Counted from the stretch's first letter, positions 45,726 to 54,161 are shown. The stretch: 64,000 bases of DNA from Aquiflexum sp. TKW24L (GCF_023502205.1 NZ_JAMFLG010000005.1:62001-126000), one strand, 5' to 3'. Made by a program: numbers and translations. The notes: generated by a model not told the origin, from the letters alone.

Positions 45726-46565
45726 TCACTTCTTCTTTTGATTTGATTTCTTTAGAATTTTCTTTTCATCCCCTTCTAACTTCCTTTGCAGTATTTTTAC
45801 ATCTTCTGCTTTTGGTAGGTTTTCCGGAATGATCCCTCTTTTAGTCAGCATGTCTCGTACTGCCGAATTGTTATCAATATGTTCTTTTTCTATTTTGTTT
45901 TGTCCCATTAAATCCTTGCTTTGGACATTCAACCCATTCATTTCCGCAGCTAAATCTTTGGCTTTGATACTTATTGTTGGTAAAAAATCTGCCACAGGTC
46001 TGGAGTCAGGGATACCCATTTTCTTTTTGAGCATCTGAGTGTTCAACCTAAATAATGCCTGATCACCTTTCGATCTGATTATAGCAAACCCTTGACTGTC
46101 CACACCTCTTTCATACAATATACCCGAAAGTTGTTTTTCAGTTTGACTGAGTTTTTCCCGGGCAATTAACCGCTCATTTGCCAAAAGTCTTTCCTCTACC
46201 AATTCTGCTCTTCGGGTTTGAACGGCAAAATAATTCTGAGCAAAAGAAATTTCTTCTTTTCGGCTATCGCCATTTTGGGCAATCAGATAGCACGCATATC
46301 GGGTAAGTAAAATATCATCAATTTCTTTTTCTGCTCCAGAACCTATTGACACCATCTTCCTGACGTCAGGAAAATGGTTGGAAATTAATTCACCCGCAAT
46401 TTCACATGCACTTTTAGCTTTTTGGATTACTTTTTCAAAATTTTCCCATTTGTTATAACCCAGAAGTTTTTGAAGTTCTCTGGCACGCCAGCATTCAACT
46501 CCCTCTATTTCGGATGATGCCGATTCAAATTGCGTGAAAAGATTTTTGATTTCTTGGAATTTCAT
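45726..46565 (-). CDS. dinD: DNA damage-inducible protein D-like
   Basis: The 279-residue protein matches DinD: an N-terminal Bro-N-like domain (YWRARELQKLLGYNKWENFEKVIQ-type pattern, about 22-48), ISNHFPDVRKMVSIGSGA, DDILLTRYACYLIAQNGDSRKEEISFAQNYFAVQTRR, then YERGVDSQGFAIIRSKGD and FLPTISIKAKDLAAEM. In E. coli, DinD is SOS-induced and inhibits RecA filaments. I see no obvious LexA-type dyad in the 144 bases upstream. The C-terminus is lysine-rich. It converges on the GH3 gene. Confidence 0.9.
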   Translation of the reverse strand: MKFQEIKNLFTQFESASSEIEGVECWRARELQKLLGYNKWENFEKVIQKAKSACEIAGELISNHFPDVRKMVSIGSGAEKEIDDILLTRYACYLIAQNGDSRKEEISFAQNYFAVQTRRAELVEERLLANERLIAREKLSQTEKQLSGILYERGVDSQGFAIIRSKGDQALFRLNTQMLKKKMGIPDSRPVADFLPTISIKAKDLAAEMNGLNVQSKDLMGQNKIEKEHIDNNSAVRDMLTKRGIIPENLPKAEDVKILQRKLEGDEKKILKKSNQKKK

Positions 46566-46709
46566 GGGGGCGTCATTTTATTCTTTTTGATTTTTTGAGG
46601 CTTTTCGCTTTGAACTCAAGCTCCTTTAAGCAAAATAAAAACAACAACTTAGTCCTGTAATTCCAAGGGGAACTCAGTTTTCAAAAATTGAACACCAAAA
46701 TCGATTTTT

Positions 46710-47405
46710 TTAACTCCCAAACCCTATCGGCGCAAGGTTATTCATCTGCCTCAAAATCCAGGATTGTCTCCCACGGATATAACCTGTAGGTTTGACAGGT
46801 GACCATCGAATGGGATTGGGCAAAACAGCCGCAATCATAGCTGATTGCTGACGGGTGAGTTTGGATGCCGGCCTGTTATAAAAAGTCTGTGACGCTGCTT
46901 CGATGCCATAAATCCCCGGACCCATTTCGATCACATTCAGGTAAACTTCCATGATCCGTTCTTTATTCCAGATGATTTCTATCAAAAAAGTAAAATAGGC
47001 CTCCAATCCTTTTCTGATCAGGTTTCTTGAAGGCCAAAGAAAAACGTTTTTGGCAGTTTGCTGACTGATGGTACTGGCACCTTTGATGCGCTTACCTTTT
47101 TTGTTTTTCTCCCAAGCCTCTTCCATCGCCTTCCAGTCGAAGCCATTGTGTTCCAAGAATTTTTGGTCTTCGGCAGCATACACTGCTTGGGGCATGTGTT
47201 TGGAAATATTGGCTATAGAAACCCAATCTTTGTATAACCGGACTTCTTTCTTTTCGTCCCAAGCCTGTTCCCAAAGTCTGATTACCATCAAGGGTGTTAT
47301 GGGGACCGGGATAAATCTATAAATAATCGTTAAGCCTATGGATAGGATGAAAAACCAAAGGGCAAGTTTAAAAATGAACCGGAAGATTTTCTTGATGAAT
47401 TTCAT
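46710..47405 (-). CDS. mtgA: monofunctional peptidoglycan transglycosylase
   Basis: This is a GT51 enzyme polymerising lipid II glycan chains. A basic N-terminus and transmembrane anchor (about 8-30) lead into YAAEDQKFLEHNGFDWKAME (catalytic glutamate), KGASTISQQTAKNVFLWPSRN, EIIWNKERIMEVYLNVIEMG and QSAMIAAVLPNPIRWSP. There is no transpeptidase domain. It lies six bases after the methyltransferase gene on the same strand, suggesting cotranscription. Confidence 0.95.
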   Translation of the reverse strand: MKFIKKIFRFIFKLALWFFILSIGLTIIYRFIPVPITPLMVIRLWEQAWDEKKEVRLYKDWVSIANISKHMPQAVYAAEDQKFLEHNGFDWKAMEEAWEKNKKGKRIKGASTISQQTAKNVFLWPSRNLIRKGLEAYFTFLIEIIWNKERIMEVYLNVIEMGPGIYGIEAASQTFYNRPASKLTRQQSAMIAAVLPNPIRWSPVKPTGYIRGRQSWILRQMNNLAPIGFGS

Positions 47406-47411
47406 AGTGGG

Positions 47412-48230
47412 CTATACGAATGCTGTGGCTTGGATAAATCTATAATAAAAAACTGAATTCGGCATATTCTGAAGTTCTTCCATTGCTGAAAGCATCTCCT
47501 CTATTTGCGTTTCATTGATCAATCCCTCTGATAACAGCGCAGGTGCGCCACTGTTCATCAGGTTTTTCCAATAGTTAAAAACTGTACTTTTTTCTTCAGG
47601 ATAGCGGCTGTCAAGATGAAAACCGCCACTTCTAAGGCTGATATCTCGGTATCCTGATTCGGACAATAAACCCCCAAGTTTCGCCCCCACCTGCGGATCG
47701 CCACCGATCAGGACTTGGTACTCATTGTATATTTTCCAATAATCCATGATGGCTGGTATAATCGGATAAGTGTAAAAAGTGGCGTTGAAAACCTCCGTGA
47801 TAGAAACCATTGCTCCGGGCTTCAAAAACGGTTTCATGCTGATAAGTACTTCGATAGGATTGGGAATATGCTCCAAAACCCAACAGATAAAAGCGCCATC
47901 GTATTGCCTATCTAGCTTCAGATTTTTGGCATCCTGATGGACGAATCTCACCTGATATTTCCCAAAACCTGTTTTGGCTATGTTCTCATTGGCTTTGGCA
48001 ATCTGACGGGATTCATATTCCACTCCGGTGATAGAAAGATGGGGAAATCTCCTCAGGAGAATTTCAGTCTGTGCCCCCACGCCGCTGCCGATTTCGAGTA
48101 GTTCCTTTACCTCAGAAAAATCAATATAATCATAAATGGGTCTCTCAATTACCAAAGCCTGTTCCCTAAGTCTTTCCTGTTCTGTTTCCTGATAGCCGTG
48201 GATATATTTGGGACTGGTAGCGCCGCTCAT
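47412..48230 (-). CDS. SAM-dependent methyltransferase
   Basis: The ATG at 48230 (MSGATSPKYIHGYQETEQER) is preferred to the frame start at 48287. Motif I is LLEIGSGVGAQTEILLRRF, motif II ends in GVEYES, and a later strand reads YDGAFICWVLEHIPNP, the ubiE-like layout of class I methyltransferases. The N-terminal YIHGYQ..E..RL phrase is common to small-molecule methyltransferases. Substrate is unknown. Its stop is six bases from mtgA. Confidence 0.85.
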   Translation of the reverse strand: MSGATSPKYIHGYQETEQERLREQALVIERPIYDYIDFSEVKELLEIGSGVGAQTEILLRRFPHLSITGVEYESRQIAKANENIAKTGFGKYQVRFVHQDAKNLKLDRQYDGAFICWVLEHIPNPIEVLISMKPFLKPGAMVSITEVFNATFYTYPIIPAIMDYWKIYNEYQVLIGGDPQVGAKLGGLLSESGYRDISLRSGGFHLDSRYPEEKSTVFNYWKNLMNSGAPALLSEGLINETQIEEMLSAMEELQNMPNSVFYYRFIQATAFV

Positions 48231-48293
48231 TTTTTGTGGTTTGTTTCGCAAAGAAAGAAGAATTATTGCGCATTTTAAAACACCCATGAGGAC

Positions 48294-48461
48294 TTAAGGA
48301 TTCGCCATTTTTTTGAGTACCACAGGTTTTTTCAGTTTGGTGGTCAGGATCTCCATATAGTACTTGAGGTCAGGATAAATGGTAGAGGAGAAGAGATAAA
48401 ATTTTAGACTCATGGAAGGCATCTCTAACTTCCTTTTCTCTTTTCTGTAATCTGTTTCCAT
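48294..48461 (-). CDS. possible small protein of 55 residues
   Basis: A short frame from ATG 48461 to TAA 48294 encodes a basic peptide with a central hydrophobic/aromatic part (MSLKFYLFSSTIYPDLKYY) and a lysine-rich end (TTKLKKPVVLKKM). It lies upstream of the methyltransferase on the same strand and is divergent from the MaoC gene. It fits the gap well, but there is no family or strong translation signal to prove it. Confidence 0.33.
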   Translation of the reverse strand: METDYRKEKRKLEMPSMSLKFYLFSSTIYPDLKYYMEILTTKLKKPVVLKKMANP

Positions 48462-48509
48462 CACCTGATAAATTTTTTTACCTTTAAATTTTACAAAACA
48501 TCATCATAC

Positions 48510-48974
48510 ATGGGCAAAATTACGATTGGGAGCTTTGAGGATTTCGAAAAACATATTGGTGAAGACCTTGGAGTCTCTGACTATCATCAAATTACCCAAG
48601 AACAGATCAATCAGTTTGCAGTCGCTACCATTGACCATCAGTGGATCCATACCGATCCAGAACGTGCAAAAAAAGAAGGTGCTTTTGGGGATACCATTGC
48701 CCACGGCTACCTGACACTTTCCTTGGTGCCTTACCTTTGGGATCAGGTGATCCAAGTAAACAACCTCAAGATGATGGTCAATTATGGAATTGAAAGCTTG
48801 AGGTTTGCCCAGGCCGTCTTGGTCAACAATGAAGTCAGACTCAATGCCAATCTAAAAAATGTTGTCAACCTCCGAGGAACCATAAAAGCTGAAGTCAATG
48901 TGAAGTTGGAGATCAAAGACCAAAAGAAACCCGCATTCACAGGCGTATTGGTGTTTTTATATCATTTTGAGTAG
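48510..48974 (+). CDS. MaoC-type (R)-hydratase/dehydratase
   Basis: The 154-residue hot-dog-fold protein carries the hydratase-2 motif: QFAVATIDHQWIHTDPERA followed by GAFGDTIAHGYLTLSLVP, with catalytic Asp and His in DHQWIH. MVNYGIESLRFAQAV matches the next conserved stretch. These enzymes hydrate enoyl-CoA or related thioesters. It stands alone. Confidence 0.93.
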   Translation: MGKITIGSFEDFEKHIGEDLGVSDYHQITQEQINQFAVATIDHQWIHTDPERAKKEGAFGDTIAHGYLTLSLVPYLWDQVIQVNNLKMMVNYGIESLRFAQAVLVNNEVRLNANLKNVVNLRGTIKAEVNVKLEIKDQKKPAFTGVLVFLYHFE

Positions 48975-49051
48975 TCCTCATCAGATTTAAAGGACCAGAG
49001 AAGGATTGGTGGTCAGCCTTCTATTCTCCTGAATCCGAATATCAAATAAGG

Positions 49052-49115
49052 AATAAAGGATACTATTTATAGAATTCTTAGAGCATAAAAAATGGATACC
49101 ATTTGGTATCCTTCA
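49052..49115 (-). repeat. decayed partial copy of the terminator half of the tRNA-derived module
   Basis: AAAGGATACTATTTATAG and a following A-run parallel the linker of the full units to the right. They are followed by a different hairpin (GGATACC 49094-49100, GGTATCC 49105-49111) with A residues before it. On the minus strand this is a terminator with a T6 tract. It marks the far end of the repeat array. Confidence 0.6.
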
Positions 49116-49548
49116 GAGTAGCGGGAACAGCCCCGATAGCCATCGCGGGTCAAATCAGTGACCTTTCAACCCCATCTAAAATCTTAACCAAAAGGCAAAA
49201 AAAGATACTATTTTTAGATAGTTATCCATAAAAAAACCAAGTATTTCTGCTTGGTTCCGAGTAGCGGGAACAGCCCCGATAGCCATCGCGGGTCAAATCT
49301 GTGACCTTTCAGCCCCATCTAAAATCTTAATCAAAAGGCAAAAAAAAGGATACTATTTCTAGATAGTTATCCATAAAAAAACCAAGCATTTCTGCTTGGT
49401 TCCGAGTAGCGGGAACAGCCCCGATAGCCATCTCGGGTCAAATCTGTGACCTTTCAGCCCCATCTAAAATCTTAACCAAAAGGCAAAAAAAAGGATACTA
49501 TTTCTAGATAGTTATCCATAAAAAAACCAAGCATTTCTGCTTGGTTCC
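49116..49548 (-). repeat. three tandem tRNA-fMet-derived modules with paired terminators
   Basis: Units at 49116-49258, 49259-49403 and 49404-49548 (143, 145 and 145 bases) abut each other and the tRNA-fMet gene. Each starts, on the plus strand, with the 15 bases GAGTAGCGGGAACAG that form the tRNA 3' end. An interrupted T-arm (CTGTGACCTTT kept) and a stub of the anticodon region follow. Then come a linker and two hairpins that are terminators on the minus strand. Units 2 and 3 differ at only two positions. The 5' half of the tRNA is missing, so these are not functional tRNAs. Confidence 0.88.
49485..49546 (-). terminator. tandem terminators of tRNA-fMet
   Basis: On the minus strand, AACCAAGCA-GAAA-TGCTTGGTT (plus 49525-49546) is followed by a T7 run. 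Next, GGATAACTAT/ATAGTATCC (plus 49493-49517, one bulged base) is followed by T8 (plus 49485-49492). Two good Rho-independent terminators in 62 bases follow the tRNA, and the pair is repeated in each tandem module. Confidence 0.9.
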
Positions 49549-49551
49549 GAG

Positions 49552-49624
<73 letters not shown>

Positions 49625-49682
49625 ATATATGTTTTTCTTAGAGAAATCTATGTGAAAACAGCCTTTCGCCGTAATTGTGGTA

Positions 49683-49712
49683 CAAAGGTAAGGACATATT
49701 CTACAAAATCAA
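49683..49712 (-). promoter_or_regulatory. promoter of tRNA-fMet
   Basis: On the minus strand a TTG (49712-49710) is separated by exactly 19 bases from TACCTTTG (49690-49683). This matches the Bacteroidota consensus TTG-N19-21-TAnnTTTG. Transcription would start near 49677, about 50 bases before the tRNA. Confidence 0.75.
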
Positions 49713-49713
49713 G

Positions 49714-49721
49714 TACCTTTG
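49714..49721 (+). promoter_or_regulatory. candidate -7 box for era
   Basis: TACCTTTG at 49714-49721 lies 20 bases before the era ATG and is the exact inverse of the tRNA promoter -7 box 23 bases to the left. No TTG at the usual distance was seen, so this half is less certain. Confidence 0.5.
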
Positions 49722-49740
49722 CAGAAAAAAAATTATTGTC

Positions 49741-50631
49741 ATGACCGAAAACACACACAAAGCTGGCTTTGTAAACATCATTGGGAAGCCCAATGTCGGC
49801 AAATCCACGCTTATGAATGTGCTAATCGGTGAGCGACTTTCGATCATCTCTTCCAAGGCACAGACCACCCGTCACCGGATTATGGGACTTATCAATGACG
49901 AAAACTATCAGATTGTATTCTCTGATACTCCCGGCATGCTGAAGCCCAAATACGAGCTTCACAAAAGCATGATGAGTTTTGTCCACATGTCATTGGAAGA
50001 CGCAGATGTGATTCTTTTCGTAACCGATCTATATGAATCCGACGAGGAAATAGAAGACGTAATTGAAAAGATCAACCATTCCGGAGTTCCCATACTGCTT
50101 GTCATCAATAAGATTGACCTTTCCAAAGAAGGGCAACTTGAAGCGGTGACAGCCTATTGGACCCAAAGAATCAAAGCAGAAGCGGTTATTCCGATTTCTG
50201 CCACCGAAAGTTTTAACACCGAGCGCATTCTTCAGGAAATCCTCGACAGGCTTCCCTTTCACGAAGCCTTTTATGATAAGGATGAACTTACCGATAAGCC
50301 CGAGCGTTTCTTCGCTTCTGAAATCATCCGTGAGAAAATCTTTATCAACTACAAAAAGGAAATCCCATATAGCACTGAAGTCTCTATCGAAGACTTTTTC
50401 GAAGAAGAAAATATCATCCGCATCCGGGCAGTCATCTATGTGGAGCGAGACAGCCAAAAAGGCATCATCATCGGTGAAGGAGGCAAAGCGCTAAAAAGAG
50501 TCGGAACCCAGGCGAGACACGAAATGGAAAAATTCTTTGACAAGAAAATCTTCCTCGAAACATTCGTGAAAGTGGAAGATGACTGGAGAAAGGATAAAAA
50601 TAAATTGAGAAAATTTGGTTACGACCAATAG
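49741..50631 (+). CDS. era: GTPase Era
   Basis: Era binds 16S rRNA and assists 30S ribosome assembly. The ATG at 49741 ([18 protein letters not shown]) is the family start; the frame to 49675 covers the promoter. G-motifs: GKPNVGKST (G1), AQTTRH (G2), FSDTPGML (G3), VINKIDLS (G4), ISATESF (G5). The C-terminal KH domain includes [29 protein letters not shown]. It has normal length of 296 residues. der follows after 11 bases, forming an era-der operon. Confidence 0.96.
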   Translation: MTENTHKAGFVNIIGKPNVGKSTLMNVLIGERLSIISSKAQTTRHRIMGLINDENYQIVFSDTPGMLKPKYELHKSMMSFVHMSLEDADVILFVTDLYESDEEIEDVIEKINHSGVPILLVINKIDLSKEGQLEAVTAYWTQRIKAEAVIPISATESFNTERILQEILDRLPFHEAFYDKDELTDKPERFFASEIIREKIFINYKKEIPYSTEVSIEDFFEEENIIRIRAVIYVERDSQKGIIIGEGGKALKRVGTQARHEMEKFFDKKIFLETFVKVEDDWRKDKNKLRKFGYDQ

Positions 50632-50642
50632 AAAATATAAAA

Positions 50643-51956
50643 ATGGCAAATATAGTAGCAATAGTTGGGCGGCCGAATGTAGGCAAATCTACCTTTTTCA
50701 ATAGGTTGGTAGAGGAGAGAAAGGCCATTGAGGACAATGTCAGTGGGGTGACCCGTGACAGGCATTATGGCCATGCACAGTGGGGAGGCAAATTCTTTTC
50801 AGTCATTGATACCGGCGGATACGTGATCGGATCTGATGATGTTTTTGAAGCAGAAATCAGAAAACAGGTCAAGTTAGCCATCGAAGAAGCAAACGTGATT
50901 CTTTTTGTGGTAGACTGCTTGGATGGATTGACAGACTTGGACAAGGATTTTGCAGCGGAACTCCGGTCTTCCAAAAAGCCGATATACATCGTAGCCAACA
51001 AAGCTGACAGTCCGGAGAAATCCATGTTGGCGGCAGAGTTCTATGGATTGGGATTGGGGGACAATGATGTCTTCCCGATTGCTGCGGTAAGTGGTAGCGG
51101 CACAGGGGACCTTTTGGATGAGGTAATCAAGCATTTCCCTGATGAAGGCGAAGAAGATCCAGATGCCGGCATACCCAAGATCGCCATTTTGGGAAGACCA
51201 AATGTGGGTAAATCTTCTTTTCTGAATGCCCTTTTGGGACAGGAAAGATCCATCGTGACGGATGAAGCAGGAACCACAAGGGATGCCATCCACACGAGAT
51301 ACAAACTCTTTGGTCAGGATTTTATCATCACCGATACAGCAGGAATCCGCAAAAAAGCGAAGGTAAAGGAAGACATCGAGTTCTATTCTGTGATGAGATC
51401 TTTGAGGACTTTGGAAGAATCCGATGTGCTGATCATCATCATTGATGCCACAAGAGGTTTGGAAGCACAGGATGTTAACTTGATATCTTTGGGTATCAAA
51501 AACAACAAGGGCATTGTCATCATGGTCAATAAGTGGGATCTGATAGAAAAGGATCATAAAACCATGGACAAAATCAAGAAGGAAATGATAGAAAAGTTGG
51601 GTGAAAACAAGTGGATCCCGATCATTTTCACTTCTGTGGAGGAAAAGCAAAGGATCATGCAGGCCATTGAATTGGCGGTCAAAGTCTATGAAAACAAGAC
51701 CAAAAAGGTGCCTACTTCCAAATTGAATGACATCATGCTTCCGGAGATTGAAAAATACCCGCCTCCGGCCTGGAAAGGGAAATATATCAAAATCAAATAC
51801 ATCACCCAACTTCCCACCAAAAATCCAGTTTTTGCATTTTTCTGTAATCTTCCTCAATACATAAAGGATCCATATAACAGGTATCTGGAAAACAGAATCC
51901 GTGAGAATTTTGACTTTGAAGGTGTGCCGATCAAAATAACTTACAAAAAGAAATAA
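50643..51956 (+). CDS. der: GTPase Der (EngA)
   Basis: Der is a 50S-assembly GTPase with two G domains in tandem. The first has [20 protein letters not shown] and NKAD, the second [27 protein letters not shown] and NKWDLIEKD. The C-terminal KH-like domain ([21 protein letters not shown]) is present. At 437 residues it is complete. Confidence 0.96.
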   Translation: MANIVAIVGRPNVGKSTFFNRLVEERKAIEDNVSGVTRDRHYGHAQWGGKFFSVIDTGGYVIGSDDVFEAEIRKQVKLAIEEANVILFVVDCLDGLTDLDKDFAAELRSSKKPIYIVANKADSPEKSMLAAEFYGLGLGDNDVFPIAAVSGSGTGDLLDEVIKHFPDEGEEDPDAGIPKIAILGRPNVGKSSFLNALLGQERSIVTDEAGTTRDAIHTRYKLFGQDFIITDTAGIRKKAKVKEDIEFYSVMRSLRTLEESDVLIIIIDATRGLEAQDVNLISLGIKNNKGIVIMVNKWDLIEKDHKTMDKIKKEMIEKLGENKWIPIIFTSVEEKQRIMQAIELAVKVYENKTKKVPTSKLNDIMLPEIEKYPPPAWKGKYIKIKYITQLPTKNPVFAFFCNLPQYIKDPYNRYLENRIRENFDFEGVPIKITYKKK

Positions 51957-51978
51957 AAATAAAATTTGATGAATCTTC

Positions 51979-52008
51979 TTGATAATATGATGAATGGTAT
52001 TACCTTTG
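51979..52008 (+). promoter_or_regulatory. promoter of the acidic lipoprotein gene
   Basis: TTG (51979-51981), a 19-base spacer and TACCTTTG (52001-52008) form a full match to the Bacteroidota housekeeping promoter. The start codon at 52040 leaves a leader of about 25 bases. Confidence 0.78.
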
Positions 52009-52039
52009 CATGCTGATTCAAAAAACCAGACAAAAAATT

Positions 52040-52255
52040 ATGAAAAAGGTATTTGCAATGTTCGCTGTAGCAGGTTTATTATTCACTGCTTCTTGCGGAA
52101 ACAAAGAAGTTACAGATGAAACTACTGAAGAAGTAGAAGTTGTCATCGAAGAGACTGAAGAAGCTGTTGAAGAGACAGTTGAAGAAGCTACTGAAGAAGT
52201 AGAAGGTGCAGTTGAAGGTGCTACTGAAGAAGTTAAAGAAGTTGTTGAAGGTTAA
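52040..52255 (+). CDS. small glutamate-rich lipoprotein
   Basis: The 71-residue protein has a lipoprotein signal (MKKVFAMFAVAGLLFTASC) followed by about 52 residues built almost only of Glu, Val, Thr and Ala in short repeats (EETEEAVEETVEEATEEVEG). The mature chain would be strongly acidic and either an extended helix or disordered. It has its own consensus promoter and a strong terminator, so it is probably well expressed. No family or function is recognised. The frame upstream to 52010 overlaps the promoter region and is rejected. Confidence 0.82.
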   Translation: MKKVFAMFAVAGLLFTASCGNKEVTDETTEEVEVVIEETEEAVEETVEEATEEVEGAVEGATEEVKEVVEG

Positions 52256-52273
52256 TTTCTTCCAACTCTTAAG

Positions 52274-52305
52274 AAAGTCCTGCAGAAATGTGGGACTTTT
52301 TTTTT
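52274..52305 (+). terminator. Rho-independent terminator of the acidic lipoprotein gene
   Basis: AAAGTCC (52274-52280) pairs with GGACTTT (52293-52299), continuing into nine T residues. It lies 19 bases after the stop codon. Confidence 0.88.
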
Positions 52306-52326
52306 GCTTTGTTTTATATTCATGGC

Positions 52327-52953
52327 ATGGATAAAGATCAGGCGTTTTTAAAAGCATTTCAAAAACACGTGCCCCTTCCCGCCGCTGAGTATTGCTGGAA
52401 TTTATGGAAAGAACTGCCTTTTAATTTTTACATCACCAAAACACGTCAGACCAAACTTGGGGATTTCAGGTATCGGAGAGATCAGAAAATCCAAACCATT
52501 ACCATCAACCACGACCTGAATCCATTCCAATTTTTGATCACCTATGTACATGAAGTAGCGCATTTTCGGGCTTTTGAAAAATTCGGTTTGAATATCAAAC
52601 CTCATGGACCTGAATGGAAAATTGCATTTAGAAACCTGATGACCCCACTGCTTACCGATCAGGTTTTCCCCAAAGATATCTTGATTCCACTCAAGAGGCA
52701 TTTTATCAATCCCAAGGCAAGTTCAGGAGCTGACCTTTTTTTGAGTAAGGCTGTAAAAAAGTATGATGGCCAAAAAACTGATGGCGTTTCATTATTGGTG
52801 GATTTGGTACCCGGTGAAGTATTTGAATTGAAGGGAAGAGCATTCAAAAAAGAAGCAACAAGGAGGACACGGGTTCTTTGTCAAGAGGTCGATACAGGTA
52901 GGAAATACCTGATCTCTGCACATGCGGAGGTGAAGAAAATCGAAAAGAATTAA
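52327..52953 (+). CDS. SprT-like zinc metallopeptidase-domain protein
   Basis: The ATG at 52327 (MDKDQAFLKAFQKHVP) is chosen because the upstream frame runs through the terminator. The SprT core is clear: residues in LPFNFYITKTRQTKLGDFRY, TITINHDLNPF and the zinc motif YVHEVAHFRAFEKFG (HExxH), with GPEWKIAFRNLM downstream. The C-terminal part lacks an obvious zinc ribbon. SprT/Spartan relatives act on DNA-protein crosslinks, but the bacterial role is unclear. Its end overlaps the convergent scpB end by four bases. Confidence 0.88.
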   Translation: MDKDQAFLKAFQKHVPLPAAEYCWNLWKELPFNFYITKTRQTKLGDFRYRRDQKIQTITINHDLNPFQFLITYVHEVAHFRAFEKFGLNIKPHGPEWKIAFRNLMTPLLTDQVFPKDILIPLKRHFINPKASSGADLFLSKAVKKYDGQKTDGVSLLVDLVPGEVFELKGRAFKKEATRRTRVLCQEVDTGRKYLISAHAEVKKIEKN

Positions 52954-53510
52954 GCTTTTTCTTCTCCGATCTGATTTTCTTCCTGCGAGAAGTCCTTTGG
53001 TTGGGGCAAATCAACCAATGAATTGATCCCAAAATATTCCATAAACTTTTCACTTGTTCCATATAACAATGGCCTTCCGACGCTGTCTGATTTGCCTTTG
53101 ATGGTGACAAGTTCTTTTTCCAAAAGCTTTTGAATTGAATAATCACAATTTACCCCACGGATATGCTCGATTTCAGTTTTTGTCACCGGCTGTTTATAGG
53201 CAATGATTGACAGCGTTTCTAATTGCGCTATGGATAGGCGTTTGTGAGATTGCTGCCTAAGGAGAATGGAAATACTTGCTTGGTAGGCAGGTTTTGTTAA
53301 AAATTGATAGCCTTCTGCGATATTTTCCAATGCGAATGAAAAATCATCATTCGAGTATTTTTCATGCAATGCATCTATTGCCTCCAATATATGGTCAACA
53401 GGAACCTCAGATTCAAACATCTCCGTAAGGCATTTTTGAATTTCTTCAATACCCAAGGGAGATGGTGAACAGAAAATCAGGGCTTCAATATGCTTTGGTA
53501 AAAAGTCCAA
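52950..53510 (-). CDS. scpB: SMC-ScpAB complex subunit ScpB
   Basis: ScpB is the winged-helix subunit of bacterial condensin, bound to the ScpA kleisin. Seen here: IEALIFCSPSPLGIEEIQKCL, RLSIAQLETLSIIAYKQPVTKTEIEHIRGVN and GRPLLYGTSEKFMEYFGI, the family signatures. The C-terminus adds a short acidic tail. It begins directly after the stop of the DksA-like gene, so the two are cotranscribed. scpA is not in the window. Confidence 0.94.
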   Translation of the reverse strand: MDFLPKHIEALIFCSPSPLGIEEIQKCLTEMFESEVPVDHILEAIDALHEKYSNDDFSFALENIAEGYQFLTKPAYQASISILLRQQSHKRLSIAQLETLSIIAYKQPVTKTEIEHIRGVNCDYSIQKLLEKELVTIKGKSDSVGRPLLYGTSEKFMEYFGINSLVDLPQPKDFSQEENQIGEEKA

Positions 53511-53894
53511 TTATTTTTTGGCAAGCTTTGCCTCGATGGAATGCATGGTATGGGGAACTGCCCTAAGGCGCTCTTTGGAAATCAATTTTCCAGTATCCAC
53601 ACATACCCCATAGGTACCGTTTTTGATACGTACCAGGGCATTTTCCAAGTTGATGATGAATTTTTGCTGTCTTGCCGCCAATTGACTTAGGCTTTCCCTT
53701 TCCAATGTATCTGCGCCATCTTCAAGAAGTTTTGAAGTAGAAGCTGTAAAATCAGTCCCACTGTCATTCTTTTTACTCAGAGTTTCCTTCAAAGACATCA
53801 ACTCTTCTTTGGCGACCGCCACTTTGCTTCTTAAAATATCCTCAAATTCCTTTAATTCGTCAGGAGAATACGCTGTCTTACCGTCTTGATTCAT
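53511..53894 (-). CDS. TraR/DksA-family protein with degenerate zinc finger
   Basis: The 127-residue protein has the DksA layout: a coiled-coil hairpin (about 10-85) and a C-terminal globular part NGTYGVCVDTGKLISKERLRAVPHT. Only one of the four zinc-finger cysteines remains (C-x-x-T, then S and A where C-x-x-C is expected), as commonly seen in Bacteroidota members. DksA relatives bind the RNA polymerase secondary channel. It is directly followed by scpB with no gap. Confidence 0.9.
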   Translation of the reverse strand: MNQDGKTAYSPDELKEFEDILRSKVAVAKEELMSLKETLSKKNDSGTDFTASTSKLLEDGADTLERESLSQLAARQQKFIINLENALVRIKNGTYGVCVDTGKLISKERLRAVPHTMHSIEAKLAKK

Positions 53895-54005
53895 AGCTTT
53901 TTCTTTTGATTGTTTTTTCCAATCAGCTTGGGGTGATTGAAAAGTTCCCTAAAATACACTTACCTATTTAAAATCAAAAATTATAAAAAGTTTATCACCT
54001 GTTTT

Positions 54006-54161
54006 TTATTGAGAGAGAAGATTTTGTAACCGCTTTTCCAACAGCTTTTCATCCAAATATAGTCTGTATTTGATACTAAGATAACGTTGGATTGTCTTCA
54101 GGCTTTTACCTTTTTGGATAAAATAAGTTTTCAAGGTTTGGGATACGATATCAGGTTTCAT
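54006..54161 (-). CDS. small basic protein of 51 residues
   Basis: A short frame from ATG 54161 to TAA 54006 encodes a helical, basic peptide (KTYFIQKGKSLKTIQRYLSI, KYRLYLDEKLLEKRLQNLL) with a helix-turn-helix-like spacing. It lies 61 bases after the lamin-tail gene on the same strand and before the DksA-like gene, filling most of that gap. It looks more protein-like than chance, but no family is recognised. Confidence 0.45.
   Translation of the reverse strand: MKPDIVSQTLKTYFIQKGKSLKTIQRYLSIKYRLYLDEKLLEKRLQNLLSQ

Noticed and set aside
49116-49548. CRISPR array
   Set aside because: Three direct repeats exist, but the units are 143-145 bases with no short repeat/spacer alternation and contain tRNA fragments and terminators. 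No cas genes are nearby.
49116-49548. Three further tRNA genes
   Set aside because: Only the 3' part of the tRNA is conserved; the D-arm, anticodon and 5' acceptor strand are missing and the T-loop is interrupted.
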